Notes: generated from the letters alone by a model not told the origin. Counted from the first letter of the stretch, positions 43,342 through 52,856 are shown. The stretch is DNA of 64,000 nt from Candidatus Poribacteria bacterium (GCA_028820635.1 JAPPIG010000071.1:30508-94507), one strand, 5' to 3'. Program-made: numbers and translations.

Positions 43342-44316
43342 TTAGCGTTCTGTTATATTTTTGATAGCACCCCATGTCATAGCCATTTTATTTGATGGAT
43401 GCACCGCCCATGAATCTCTAACCCAACGAGGTCGTCTTGGGAGATTATCTTGAGAAGTAATTAAAGGGCGAACTTTTTTAGACGCAAACGAGAAGATGTA
43501 AAGTCCATAGTCCTCACGAATCTTCTTTGAAGCGGAGAAGACGAGATGTTGTCCATTCGGCGACCAATCCACCTGATAAAGAAGCTTAAACCCTTCGGTA
43601 TCAACAACTCTTCGATGGTTGGCAACATCTATATCGGCAACAAATAAGCCTTCGTGGGATATATACGCAATCTGTTCGCCGTTCGGCGAGAACTCATAGG
43701 TCGGATAAGTGCTCAATAATCGAGCACCTTCATAAAAAGGTTTATGTTTTTTGGGATTTTGTTTGCCATTGATATTCAGTTCCCAGATTTCAACTCGCCT
43801 GCCGGAAGTTAATGAATTATAGAAGATAGATCGTGAGTCAGCTGCCCAAACAAATCCTATCGGCTCTTTGCCAACTTGTTCGTGTAAATGTTTATGTTGC
43901 TCTCCATCTGGTGAGATTAAGTGTGTATCACTTACCACAGCTTGGTCTCTAATAAAGACAGGCGTGCTTGCATAGACTATCCAGCGTCCATCTGGGGACC
44001 AGCAAATGTCAAATCTGTTATTGGCTTTCAATTTAAGTGAACGGATTTTCTTGCCAGTATGCAAATGCCTGATGTAGAGATTATTTTTTTCTTTGATATC
44101 TCTGCCTGTATCTGCCAAAAAACGTCCATTTGGAGAAGGCGTAAAGCTGCCCAATTCATTACTGATTAAGGTCGGTTCAGCGTCCTCAGGATGCATCATA
44201 TAGGTATCACCACGGAGTGAAAAAACAATAATGCCTTGTCCCCAACAAACCATATTTGTGCAAAAAACTGACAGAATTATGACTGTCAACAGAAGCGTTT
44301 TGTTTCTGGTATACAT
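43342..44316 (-). CDS. TolB-like PD40 beta-propeller protein
   Basis: 324 residues from ATG 44316, with GGATTTGC upstream. Signal peptide (LLLTVIILSVFCTNMVCWGQ), then WD40-like PD40 repeats each with a SPDGRW/SPNGxx turn: PSPNGRFLAD, SPDGRWIVYA, SPNGEQIAYI, SPNGQHLVFS. Six to seven blades would make one propeller, exported to the periplasm. TolB itself belongs to the Tol-Pal system, but this protein lacks the TolB N-terminal domain and any tol gene nearby, so a ligand- or protein-binding role is all that can be said. Confidence 0.85.
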   Translation of the reverse strand: MYTRNKTLLLTVIILSVFCTNMVCWGQGIIVFSLRGDTYMMHPEDAEPTLISNELGSFTPSPNGRFLADTGRDIKEKNNLYIRHLHTGKKIRSLKLKANNRFDICWSPDGRWIVYASTPVFIRDQAVVSDTHLISPDGEQHKHLHEQVGKEPIGFVWAADSRSIFYNSLTSGRRVEIWELNINGKQNPKKHKPFYEGARLLSTYPTYEFSPNGEQIAYISHEGLFVADIDVANHRRVVDTEGFKLLYQVDWSPNGQHLVFSASKKIREDYGLYIFSFASKKVRPLITSQDNLPRRPRWVRDSWAVHPSNKMAMTWGAIKNITER

Positions 44317-44347
44317 AAGCAAATCCTCGATTTTATTTGACTATATG

Positions 44348-44501
44348 AACCTAAGTTGCTACTTATAGAATTTCGAGCAGATAGATACTGGTTTTTTACT
44401 GATAAAACAAGGATTTTCCGCTAAATTGATATTTTGTGTTCTAAATCGGGGTTACAAACCCCTCCTACAAGAGTGTTTCCAAATAGGTGGCAACTTGGGT
44501 T
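44348..44501. mobile_element. 154-bp MITE, copy A3
   Basis: Same length and ends as A1 and A2 but more diverged inside. Flanked by the 5-bp target duplication ATATG (44343-44347 and 44502-44506). Internal hairpin GGGGTT aca AACCCC near 44447. It starts 32 bp upstream of the PD40 gene start codon, so it may affect that promoter. Confidence 0.92.
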
Positions 44502-44598
44502 ATATGAGGTCAATCGTTAAGAATCATTTGTATAAGCTATTATGAGCAATTCTCGTGCCAATAATACCATTTCTAAATGATTATCTTGTATTCGTTCG

Positions 44599-44681
44599 TA
44601 GGTCGGGTCGGCTTGTAAAACCTGCACGTAGGATTAGATAAACTGTCCATGTCGGGTGTCGCTGCGCTCTATCCGACCTAC
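44599..44681. repeat. Degenerate GTAGGTCGGG inverted repeat
   Basis: Left arm GTAGGTCGGGTCGGCTTG and right inverse arm gcgctctatccgacctac bracket a diverged middle. Member of the family best preserved at 8894-8966. Remainder of 44507-44831 shows no gene. Confidence 0.6.
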
Positions 44682-44831
44682 AATCCACTCGCGTTTCGAT
44701 AATATTTCGGTCTTAGTGTTCTCAGACACCTACGATTAAATCGAAATAATGTATATTATCAAACTATTCAAATTCTGAACACCTGCCATGCAATTTTTGG
44801 ACAGTTCCACAGAAAGCAAAGATTGAGCTGC

Positions 44832-45842
44832 TTAATCTAACTCAGCGATTTTGACCAGTTGTTTCCCGATGTTGCCACCTTTGAGCATACTAATAAATGC
44901 CGTAGGTGCGTTTTCAATGCCGCCTTCAGCAATTGTCTCTCGGTATTTTAGCTTGCCCTGTTTGAGCCATTCTGCCATTTGAACGAGTGCCTCCGCATGT
45001 CTGTCAGAGAAATCAGATACGAGGAAACCTTCAATTCTCGCGCGCTGTGTAATCAGATGCCAGAGAAATCGTGGACCGGTCTCAGGGTTTTCCAAGTTGT
45101 ATTGTGAAATCTGTCCGCAGATAACAACGCGCCCCTTAACTCTTAAATTGGGAAACACAGCATCTGTAATACGTCCGCCAACGTTGTCAAAATATACGTC
45201 AATACCATCGGGGTAAAGTTCTGCCAACTTTGCAGGATAATCTGTGACATTCTTGTAGTTAAATGCATCGTCAAAACCGAGTTCGTCAACGATATACGCT
45301 ATCTTTTCATCTGAACCTGCTGAACCGACAACCCGACATCCTTTGATTTTTGCAATCTGCCCGACAACTGAACCGACTGCGCCTGCAGCACCCGATACAA
45401 ACACTGTCTCGCCATCTTGAAGTTTGCCAACCTGAAGTAGACCGAAGTATGCTGTCAATCCGGGCATACCGAGTATACCTGCACCCGTTGATATTGGGGC
45501 GATTGACGGATCAATCTTGCGTAATCCTTCACCTGGAGCAATACCGTATTCCTGCCATCCGATACTCGCGTTCACTATATCCCTGACCTGAAAATCGGGA
45601 TGTTTAGACTCAACAATTTGTGCGATCACACCGCCTACCATAACTTCGTCTATTTGGACGTTGGGTGCGTAAGAACGCCTTTGATTCATTCTGCCTCGCA
45701 TATACGGATCAACTGAGAGATAGATGGTTTTTACAAGCACTTGTCCATCTTCTGGTGTCGGAATAGAGGTTTCAACCAATTTAAAATCCGATTCTTTGGG
45801 ATACCCGACAGGTCTCGCGACTAATGTAATTTGACGATTCAT
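44832..45842 (-). CDS. MDR-family NADP-dependent oxidoreductase (prostaglandin reductase/CurA-like)
   Basis: 336 residues from ATG 45842 with GGAG seven bases upstream. The start MNRQITLVARPVGYP, the motif LSVDPYMRGRM and the nucleotide loop VFVSGAAGAVGSVVGQIAK are diagnostic for the zinc-independent MDR group that includes leukotriene B4 dehydrogenase and bacterial CurA/YncB. They reduce the double bond of enones or alkenals. Its start follows the PhyH stop by one base, so the two are translationally coupled. Confidence 0.93.
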   Translation of the reverse strand: MNRQITLVARPVGYPKESDFKLVETSIPTPEDGQVLVKTIYLSVDPYMRGRMNQRRSYAPNVQIDEVMVGGVIAQIVESKHPDFQVRDIVNASIGWQEYGIAPGEGLRKIDPSIAPISTGAGILGMPGLTAYFGLLQVGKLQDGETVFVSGAAGAVGSVVGQIAKIKGCRVVGSAGSDEKIAYIVDELGFDDAFNYKNVTDYPAKLAELYPDGIDVYFDNVGGRITDAVFPNLRVKGRVVICGQISQYNLENPETGPRFLWHLITQRARIEGFLVSDFSDRHAEALVQMAEWLKQGKLKYRETIAEGGIENAPTAFISMLKGGNIGKQLVKIAELD

Positions 45843-45843
45843 A

Positions 45844-46569
45844 TTAACTCCTTTTATTGAACTGGACAGGGTCTTCGCCATGAATAACAATCAATTCGTG
45901 CTGAGGTGAATCCCAATCAAAGACTTTGACAATGGGGACGATGACGCGGACAGCCAATCCGATGCGTCTTTTATCGGAACGGTTTGCTTCTGAATGATGG
46001 AGTGTGCGTTCATTAAATAGCACAAATTCACCGGGTTGCATCTCCAGATTGACAAAATTGGTCGTATCAATGAAATCAAGGTCTCCCATCTGATTGAACG
46101 CCATGTCGGACGTGGCTTTTATGTGTGGGATAACTCTGCGGTGTGACCCTGGCACAATTTGGAGACAACTATTTTCAAGCGTTGCCGAATCAATTGCTAT
46201 CCATGCTGAGATGATAATTGGCGGTTCAAGGGGCCAATAGTTGAAATCCTGATGCCACGGAATCTCTTTTGCCCCTGGTTCTTTGACGAAAAAGTTGGTG
46301 CGCCAGAGTAATAGATCCGGTCCGTATAGTGAAGCCATCCTTTCTACGATGGTTGGATGTGTGGCAAGGTCGTTAATCAACGGAAAATCGAGATGGCGGT
46401 TATGCACTCTGTTTTTGTGGTCAGGTGCATCGGTTTCAAGTATATGTTCAATTTCGGGTTGCATGTTGAGCATCTCTTCTGGACTACAGAGTGTGTAGGG
46501 GCCGAGGTATCCCTGCTTCCGAAATTGGTCCGTTTCTTCTAAGCTTAATTTATTATTTGTGTTTGACAT
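45844..46569 (-). CDS. Phytanoyl-CoA dioxygenase (PhyH) family protein
   Basis: 241 residues from ATG 46569 (GGAAGGAAT upstream). Iron triad His-x-Asp in IPWHQDFNYWPL and His in NERTLHHSEANRSDKRR, with Arg in RIGLAVR for 2-oxoglutarate. NSCLQIVPGSHRR is the usual core strand. Probably hydroxylates a small acyl or alkyl compound. Coupled to the MDR oxidoreductase gene; an acyl-CoA ligase and Zn-alcohol dehydrogenase gene pair lies upstream on the same strand, separated by repeat B5. Confidence 0.92.
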   Translation of the reverse strand: MSNTNNKLSLEETDQFRKQGYLGPYTLCSPEEMLNMQPEIEHILETDAPDHKNRVHNRHLDFPLINDLATHPTIVERMASLYGPDLLLWRTNFFVKEPGAKEIPWHQDFNYWPLEPPIIISAWIAIDSATLENSCLQIVPGSHRRVIPHIKATSDMAFNQMGDLDFIDTTNFVNLEMQPGEFVLFNERTLHHSEANRSDKRRIGLAVRVIVPIVKVFDWDSPQHELIVIHGEDPVQFNKRS

Positions 46570-46618
46570 TGTAATTCCTTCCAAAGTAGTGCTATGTCAC
46601 TTAAATTTTTGGATAAGG

Positions 46619-46684
46619 GTCGCGATTCGGAGATCGCTCCTACAGAAATAGTGTGTAAGGTAGGAGGGAACTCCGATTCCCGAC
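46619..46684. repeat. Family B hairpin, swapped order, copy B5
   Basis: GTCGCGATTCGGAGATCGCT, then ctac, 16 bases, then GTAGGAGGGAACTCCGATTC and ccgac. The two modules pair imperfectly. Compared with B1-B4 their order is reversed, and the outer AT-rich terminal repeats are missing. It lies between the Zn-ADH and PhyH genes. Confidence 0.7.
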
Positions 46685-46746
46685 TTACAATCGAAAGTAG
46701 ACAAAGCAGTAGTAGGCGGTGGAGTATTCCTTAACCGTTTTCAATA

Positions 46747-47784
46747 TTACCCCTGACAGACATGTACTTTGATTGCACCAGAGGTCTTATCGGCAGAAAC
46801 ACGGAATGCTTCCTGAATTTCATCCAGCGGATAGTAGTGAGTCACCAACTTTGTTGCATCAACCTTTCTGCTGTCTATCAACTCAATAGCGGCTTCAAAG
46901 TCGGTTTCCATACCGCTATATCCGTAGCAGTTAGAACCCGTGATAGATGCTTCTGACCAGACGATAGTTGATAGGTTTACCTCAAGCGGTTTGTAGTAGC
47001 CAGCAACGAGGACGACAGTGCCCTGTTTTCGAACAATAGTTGTGGCAGTGTTGAAGTTTTCAGCACCGCCTACTGTTTCAATAACAGCATCAAAACCGAT
47101 GCCATTTGTGATGTCGTTGACGTATTCTCTGACATCGGTGTCGCCAATGTTGACGATATGATCGGCACCGAGGGATTTTGCGAGTTCTGCCTGTTGTTGA
47201 TACTTGACAGTTATCAGCGTCTCTTTCACACCTGCAGCAACAGCATCTGCCAAGCAGAATTGACCGATGGTGCCGCCGCCGATAATTGCAACCGTGTCAC
47301 GGGAGTTTGCCCCAGAACGAGCCACAGCACGGTGTGAAACAGCGAGCGGTTCTACAAGCGCACCCTGTTCAAATGTCATATCTCGTGGCAGCTTGAACAG
47401 CCCTGAGTGATGTGTTGCAGTATATTCAGCAAACCCTCCGTGCATATTCGGTGAGATCCAAGCTCTGCTGAAACATAGATTGTATTGACCCGTTTCGCAA
47501 TATTTGCATGTGCCGCAGTGTGAAAAACATTCTACTGCAACTTTGTCTCCAATCTCAAATTGGGTCACGCCATCACCGAGCGCTGCAATTGTGCCGCATG
47601 TTTCATGACCCGCGGCGTGTTCATGGGATTGCCCCCAATGTCCGAAGTAGCTGTGGAGATCACTGCCGCAGATACCTGTCTGTTTCGTATCAACGAGGAC
47701 AAATCCCGGTGGCGGTTCGTTACGTTCAACTTCTTGGATTGCAATTTGTTCAATACCTGAATAGATAGCAGCTTTCATTTTCAT
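46747..47784 (-). CDS. Zinc-dependent medium-chain alcohol dehydrogenase
   Basis: 345 residues. Catalytic zinc site: GICGSDLHSYFG (Cys), HAAGHETCG (His-Glu). Structural zinc: CFSHCGTCKYCETGQYNLC with four Cys. Nucleotide loop IIGGGTIGQFCLADAV. It belongs to the threonine/sorbitol dehydrogenase branch. AGGAG lies seven bases before ATG, and its start overlaps the end of the acyl-CoA ligase gene by four bases, so it is coupled to that enzyme. Substrate unknown, a secondary alcohol or polyol is likely. Confidence 0.93.
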   Translation of the reverse strand: MKMKAAIYSGIEQIAIQEVERNEPPPGFVLVDTKQTGICGSDLHSYFGHWGQSHEHAAGHETCGTIAALGDGVTQFEIGDKVAVECFSHCGTCKYCETGQYNLCFSRAWISPNMHGGFAEYTATHHSGLFKLPRDMTFEQGALVEPLAVSHRAVARSGANSRDTVAIIGGGTIGQFCLADAVAAGVKETLITVKYQQQAELAKSLGADHIVNIGDTDVREYVNDITNGIGFDAVIETVGGAENFNTATTIVRKQGTVVLVAGYYKPLEVNLSTIVWSEASITGSNCYGYSGMETDFEAAIELIDSRKVDATKLVTHYYPLDEIQEAFRVSADKTSGAIKVHVCQG

Positions 47785-49409
47785 AGCAATTCTCCTTTTT
47801 GGCTCGCTGTGATTAGTTCAATAATAGCCTGCTTATCGGTTTTTCCAACACCTGTTTTCGGTATTTCATCGACGATAATAAACCTGTCCGGTATCCAAAA
47901 TTTAGGAAATTCGCTGGCGAGGTGGCATTTGAGTATTTCTGAGATATTTTCATTAGTTTTTGAAGAAAGGACAACGACAGCAATTGGACGTTCACCCCAT
48001 TTTTCGTTGGGAATACCGATGACTGCTGCGTCTTTTACATGTGGATATTTTAGCAGAACATTCTCTAATGCAACGGTAGAGATAGACTCACCACCACTGC
48101 GGATAAGTGCCTTCGCGCGGCCAACAATCTGCATATAGCCTTCCGAATTTATAGTTGCAAGATCACCTGTCCGCAACCACCTGTCTACCGTGAAATGCTC
48201 TGGTGTTGGCTCATTCTTGTAGTAGCTGCTCACTGTCCAAGGACTCTTTACTTGCACTTCTCCGATTGCATTTCCATCCCAAGGGAGTTCCGTGCCGTTT
48301 TCATTGACAAGACGCATCTGAACACCGGGGATTGGTCTGCCCTGCATCGCTTTTATTTTCCATTTTTCATCATCAGGTAGGTTTTGATGTGCTTTTCGCA
48401 GCGTGCAGAACGTTCCCGTGGGTGACATCTCTGTCATGCCCCATGCATGGCGCACCTCAACCCCAAGTTCCTTCTCATAAGCCTCAATGAGTGAAGATGG
48501 TATCGGTTCACCACCAACAATTAGTCGCTGTAATGAAGATATATCTTGTTTTCTTTTTCGGAATTCAGGAAGAAGTTTCGTCCAGACCGTTGGCACACCT
48601 GCAGCAACGGTGACTCCTATTTCAGCGATGAGGTCAACGATGCGTTCATTGTTTGTGTCAGCTAACACAATATCTGCACCGACAAACATGGCGGCGTAGG
48701 GTAATCCCCATCCCATCGCGTGGAACATCGGAACGAGCGGCATAACTACATCCGACTCAGTTAGCCCAAACACATCTGCTTGATTGACTGCCAGCGTATG
48801 TAGAAACATAGATCGATGTGTGTAGAGTACCCCTTTCGGTTCACCACCTGTTCCGCTTGTATAACATAGTGCCATTGCCCAATTTTCGTCCGGAATATCC
48901 GATATATAATTATCTTCTGCTTCGGCAATAATATTTTCATAATCAATAGAGAGGTCGGTGAGGTTTTTATCATGGACATGATTCGCATTAAAGAGAACAA
49001 CACGCCTACAGTCAATCTTATATTGTAGTTGAGAAAACTGCGCGGCACACGTTCCGTCAACGAAAATGAATTTGTCGTCTGCTTCTTCCACTATTTTTGC
49101 GAGTTGAGTAGGGGCAAGCCGCACATTGAGTGGGTGAATAATTGCACCAGCATAAGGAACTGCACAATAGATCTCTAAGTGTTGATATGTGTTGGAAGCG
49201 AAAGTTGCAACTCTATCACCTGGGCGTATACCCAATTCGGTAATCGCGTTTGCCAATTGTTTGACACGGCGGTATAACATAGCGTAGTTATAGGTATCCA
49301 TCTTTCCGTTTGGTAATAGTGTGTGGACATGCTTATCACCATGGATGCGGTTTGCATGGTCTAAAATCTGCGCCAGTGTCAAAGGATAGTTCATCATAGC
49401 GCCAAGCAT
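47781..49409 (-). CDS. AMP-forming acyl-CoA synthetase / ligase
   Basis: 542 residues of the ANL superfamily. AMP-binding P-loop YTSGTGGEPKGVLYTHRS (near residue 180), adenine motif AWGMTEMSPTG (about 320), the hinge WLRTGDLATINSEGYMQIVGRAK, and C-terminal Lys in PKTGVGKTDKQAI. It activates a carboxylic acid as the CoA thioester. First gene of a run with the alcohol dehydrogenase, then PhyH and the MDR reductase, consistent with oxidation of an alcohol or fatty compound to a CoA ester and its modification. GAGG precedes the ATG. Confidence 0.94.
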   Translation of the reverse strand: MLGAMMNYPLTLAQILDHANRIHGDKHVHTLLPNGKMDTYNYAMLYRRVKQLANAITELGIRPGDRVATFASNTYQHLEIYCAVPYAGAIIHPLNVRLAPTQLAKIVEEADDKFIFVDGTCAAQFSQLQYKIDCRRVVLFNANHVHDKNLTDLSIDYENIIAEAEDNYISDIPDENWAMALCYTSGTGGEPKGVLYTHRSMFLHTLAVNQADVFGLTESDVVMPLVPMFHAMGWGLPYAAMFVGADIVLADTNNERIVDLIAEIGVTVAAGVPTVWTKLLPEFRKRKQDISSLQRLIVGGEPIPSSLIEAYEKELGVEVRHAWGMTEMSPTGTFCTLRKAHQNLPDDEKWKIKAMQGRPIPGVQMRLVNENGTELPWDGNAIGEVQVKSPWTVSSYYKNEPTPEHFTVDRWLRTGDLATINSEGYMQIVGRAKALIRSGGESISTVALENVLLKYPHVKDAAVIGIPNEKWGERPIAVVVLSSKTNENISEILKCHLASEFPKFWIPDRFIIVDEIPKTGVGKTDKQAIIELITASQKGELL

Positions 49410-49498
49410 AATTTGCCTCTAATTCATAATATAACACTATTATAGTTTAGCACAAAACTGAGTTTGTTGTTAAAAAATCGGTATGTTTGGATTACAAT

Positions 49499-49724
49499 AG
49501 ACATTATAATGATTTAATCAGAAGTGTCTGATAACGCCAAGACCGAAATATAAACTAAAAGTAGATAGGTTGTAGGTCGGGTAGAGCTTGCGAAACCCGA
49601 CATGTTGACACTGAAACGCTATTATCAAAAGCGTAGGTTGTTCCTGCGATTTCCCTGTGAAAACCACCCAGTTTGCCTTGAGACCTTTATATTGTCGGGT
49701 TTCGCTTCGCTCTACCCGACCTAC
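49499..49724. repeat. Dispersed element, second copy (homologous to 31757-32020)
   Basis: Starts agacattataatgatttaa and continues with ctgataacgccaag in both copies, then GTAGGTCGGGTAGAGCTTGC, and ends with the inverse arm cgctctacccgacctac. The inner part differs (this copy lacks the GCAGCATGC hairpin). Lies in the 500-bp gap upstream of the TonB receptor gene; the rest shows no gene. Confidence 0.75.
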
Positions 49725-49909
49725 GAACTAACAAGTGGGAAATCAAGTATAAATAGCAGGTTTCAGCAATTAGATTTGCATTTTACAACAGAAATAAGTC
49801 ATAATTATAGTGTTTATGCGGGACACTGATGAACATCAGGGGTTCATCGTGATCCGTTTATTTCTGTAAATGATTGATATTTAAAAGCTAAAACCTAAGG
49901 AGCAATTAA

Positions 49910-52702
49910 ATGCAGATTTCAGAGAATAATAGGTGTTTTTGGTATGTTGTCGCAATCTTATTCGGCATTGTATCAGTAGTACCGTTGACAGCAAATGCAG
50001 ACGCTCTTAAAGTGGTCGTTCAAGACCAGGATGGGAGCGCAATTCCATCAGCAAAGGTGCTGATTGGTAGTGAAGAACAGACAACAGATGATAACGGCGC
50101 AGCCATGTTTAGTGATGTGGCAGGTGTGCAGGCGGTGCAAATAACAGCACTCGGTTTTGCTGATAGGCGAGTGAATATTACCGCTGGACAGGAAGAATTG
50201 ACGGTGATGCTTGCCCCACTCCAAACCATCGAATCGGTAGTTGTGGTAGGTACGCGGAGTATTGGACGGCGTGCATTACAAGCACCTGTGCCAATTGAGG
50301 TGGTTGAAAGAAAACAACTTAGCCTCACAGGACAATCTGAAACTGGACGTGTGCTTCAGATGTTAGTCCCTTCCTTTAACTTTTCAAGTTCGTCAATTAG
50401 TGATGGGACAGATGCATTACGTCCTGCGACACTGCGAGGTTTGGGACCAGACCAGACATTAGTGCTTGTGAACGGCAAGCGTCGTCACAAAAGTGCGCTG
50501 CTGCATATCAATACTTCGGTGGGTCGTGGTACTGCTGGCACAGATTTCAACGCGATACCGTCTTCCGCTATCAAACGAATTGAGGTGCTACGTGATGGTG
50601 CCGCGGCACAATACGGTTCTGATGCTATTGCCGGTGTGATTAACATTGTGCTGAAGGATGACGTTGATACGGGCGACGCGAACTTGTATTGGGGACAAAC
50701 CTACGAAGGCGATGGCGATACATGGATCGGAAACGCCAATTACGGTATGAAAGTAGGTGATTCTGGTTTCCTCAATCTGACAGCAGAATGGCGCGACAGA
50801 TACCGAACGAACCGAGCGGGTCTCACTGGCACGCGGCAATATGATTGGATAGAAGAAGATCAGGGCAGACCTGCTGACCACATGCTTGAAATTGAAAATG
50901 ATGATGGCACGGTGACAGAAAAACCTGTATGGTTTGATTCACGCGAATACACATTCGACCGTCAAAACTTCCGTATTGGGGATGCCGATTCTACACAAAA
51001 AGTCGGATTTTACAACTTTGGATTACCAATAGTTGGTGGCATGGAGTTATATTCATTTGGTGGATATTCCACACGTCAAAACAATAGTGCTGGTTTTTAT
51101 CGTAGGGCAAACCAAGCAGAACGAACAGTGACTGATATTTATCCGGATGGTTTCCTTCCTGAAATTAATACAGATATTGAAGATGTCTCTCTTGCATTTG
51201 GAGCGGCATGGACACATGAAACGACTGATCTGAACGTTGATGTCAGTGTCAATCACGGATTGAATACGTTTGACTTTTTCATTTCCAATTCTATGAATGC
51301 ATCTTACGGTGCAGCGAGTCCGACCTCTGCCGATGCAGGTGGGTTTGAACTCTCGCAGACAGCGTTTAATTTAGACGTTACTTTTCCATTGGAATACCAA
51401 TCCTCGCTCATTAATTTAGCAGGTGGTGTGGAATTTCGGCGTGAAGGATACGGTATCCATGCTGGCGAACCTGTTTCATGGATTAACGCTGGACTCGGAG
51501 CGGAAGGTGCCGCTTCTGGTATCCAGGTTTTCCCCGGTTTCCGTCCAAACCAAGAGACAGACGAAAACCGCACTAACATTGCTGGTTATGCTGATTTTGA
51601 ATCTTATCTGAGTGGAGAACCTGGAAGTGGGCTGCTCGTGGGTGCAGCTGTGCGTGGTGAGCAGTATAGCGACTTCGGGACAACCGTTACAGGAAAAGCC
51701 ACAGCACGTTATGACCTTACCAAACAGGTTGCGGTACGCGCTGCAGGTAGTACTGGTTTCCGTGCACCTTCCCTGCAACAACTCTACTTCAATAACATCA
51801 GTACGCAATTCAAGATAGATGCTGATGATATTGATGGCGACGGTAACACAGAGGAACTAATTCCGCTTGAGGTTGGCACATTCCGCAATGATAGTGATGC
51901 CGCACGTGCACTCGGTATTCCTGAATTGAAAGAGGAGATAGCGTTTAATGTGTCTGGTGGTGTTGTGTTAAAACCGATTGAAAAATTGTGGTTGTCAGTT
52001 GACGGTTTCCTCATTCAGATTGACGACCGTATCGTGTTGAGTGGTAGTTTTAGTGCTGATAAAGTTCCTGACTTAGTTGAGGCGGGAGCTAACAGCGCAC
52101 AAGTTTTCACGAATGTTGCACAAACACGCACACAAGGTGTTGATGTCGCAGCGGGTTATCTGCACGCTTTTGACAACGAATCACTTCTCAATTTGAAGGT
52201 TGCGTTGACTTATGCAGACACCGAAGTTATCGGTGATGTGGAAGCACCCGAAATTCTGGTAGGGTTAGAGGATACACTTTTCCCATCGCAGGAACGTTCT
52301 ATGATTGAAGAGTGGCAACCGAATACTCGTATCAACGTAAATGCAGATTACATTATTGGTGATCTCACTATCGGTGGTGCGTTGCGCTACTTCGGCGAAT
52401 ATACAGTTCAAGAAGGTAGTGGTGCAGATCCTGCTCGGCAAACCTACGGTGGCAAATGGGTCACGGATGTCCAAAGTAATTACCAATTGAATGAAGGACT
52501 TTCACTCACCATCGGTGCAAACAATCTGTTTGATCAGCTTCCAGATGAAAACGAGATTGGACAGTCACGCGATGGAATATTAGAAGATGGCGCGGGACGG
52601 GTTATTGTTGACTCTCCTGGTGTGTTCACTTATTCGAGACGGTCTGCACCGTTCGGTTTCAACGGTGGACTTTACTACGCGAAGTTAACCTATAGTTTTT
52701 AG
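49910..52702 (+). CDS. TonB-dependent outer-membrane receptor
   Basis: 930 residues. Signal peptide, then a carboxypeptidase-regulatory-like domain (KVVVQDQDGSAIPSAKVLIG, about 28-105), the plug (PVPIEVVERKQLSLTG, RGLGPDQTLVLVNGKRRH, IKRIEVLRDGAAAQYGSDAI, near 125-240) and a 22-stranded barrel ending in Phe (YAKLTYSF). Such receptors import large or scarce ligands with TonB energy. The regulatory-like domain with plug resembles siderophore and glycan receptors. GGAG precedes ATG. Its proximity to the downstream catabolic operon suggests import of that operon's substrate, by inference. Confidence 0.95.
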   Translation: MQISENNRCFWYVVAILFGIVSVVPLTANADALKVVVQDQDGSAIPSAKVLIGSEEQTTDDNGAAMFSDVAGVQAVQITALGFADRRVNITAGQEELTVMLAPLQTIESVVVVGTRSIGRRALQAPVPIEVVERKQLSLTGQSETGRVLQMLVPSFNFSSSSISDGTDALRPATLRGLGPDQTLVLVNGKRRHKSALLHINTSVGRGTAGTDFNAIPSSAIKRIEVLRDGAAAQYGSDAIAGVINIVLKDDVDTGDANLYWGQTYEGDGDTWIGNANYGMKVGDSGFLNLTAEWRDRYRTNRAGLTGTRQYDWIEEDQGRPADHMLEIENDDGTVTEKPVWFDSREYTFDRQNFRIGDADSTQKVGFYNFGLPIVGGMELYSFGGYSTRQNNSAGFYRRANQAERTVTDIYPDGFLPEINTDIEDVSLAFGAAWTHETTDLNVDVSVNHGLNTFDFFISNSMNASYGAASPTSADAGGFELSQTAFNLDVTFPLEYQSSLINLAGGVEFRREGYGIHAGEPVSWINAGLGAEGAASGIQVFPGFRPNQETDENRTNIAGYADFESYLSGEPGSGLLVGAAVRGEQYSDFGTTVTGKATARYDLTKQVAVRAAGSTGFRAPSLQQLYFNNISTQFKIDADDIDGDGNTEELIPLEVGTFRNDSDAARALGIPELKEEIAFNVSGGVVLKPIEKLWLSVDGFLIQIDDRIVLSGSFSADKVPDLVEAGANSAQVFTNVAQTRTQGVDVAAGYLHAFDNESLLNLKVALTYADTEVIGDVEAPEILVGLEDTLFPSQERSMIEEWQPNTRINVNADYIIGDLTIGGALRYFGEYTVQEGSGADPARQTYGGKWVTDVQSNYQLNEGLSLTIGANNLFDQLPDENEIGQSRDGILEDGAGRVIVDSPGVFTYSRRSAPFGFNGGLYYAKLTYSF

Positions 52703-52744
52703 GATGGTTTTGTAGTTAGTGGTCTATCTACTCTAAAATTATAG

Positions 52745-52804
52745 GTCGCGATTCGGAGATCGCTCCTACCGAGAACATTGTAGGAGGGAACTCCGATTCC
52801 CGAC
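52745..52804. repeat. Family B hairpin, swapped order, copy B6
   Basis: GTCGCGATTCGGAGATCGCT, ctac, ten bases, then GTAGGAGGGAACTCCGATTC, ccgac, as in B5 and in the same order. It lies between the TonB gene stop and the terminator at 52857. Confidence 0.7.
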
Positions 52805-52856
52805 TATTGATGATACATATAAGTTTTAGGATGGACTATCCATTAGTCTGAATAAC

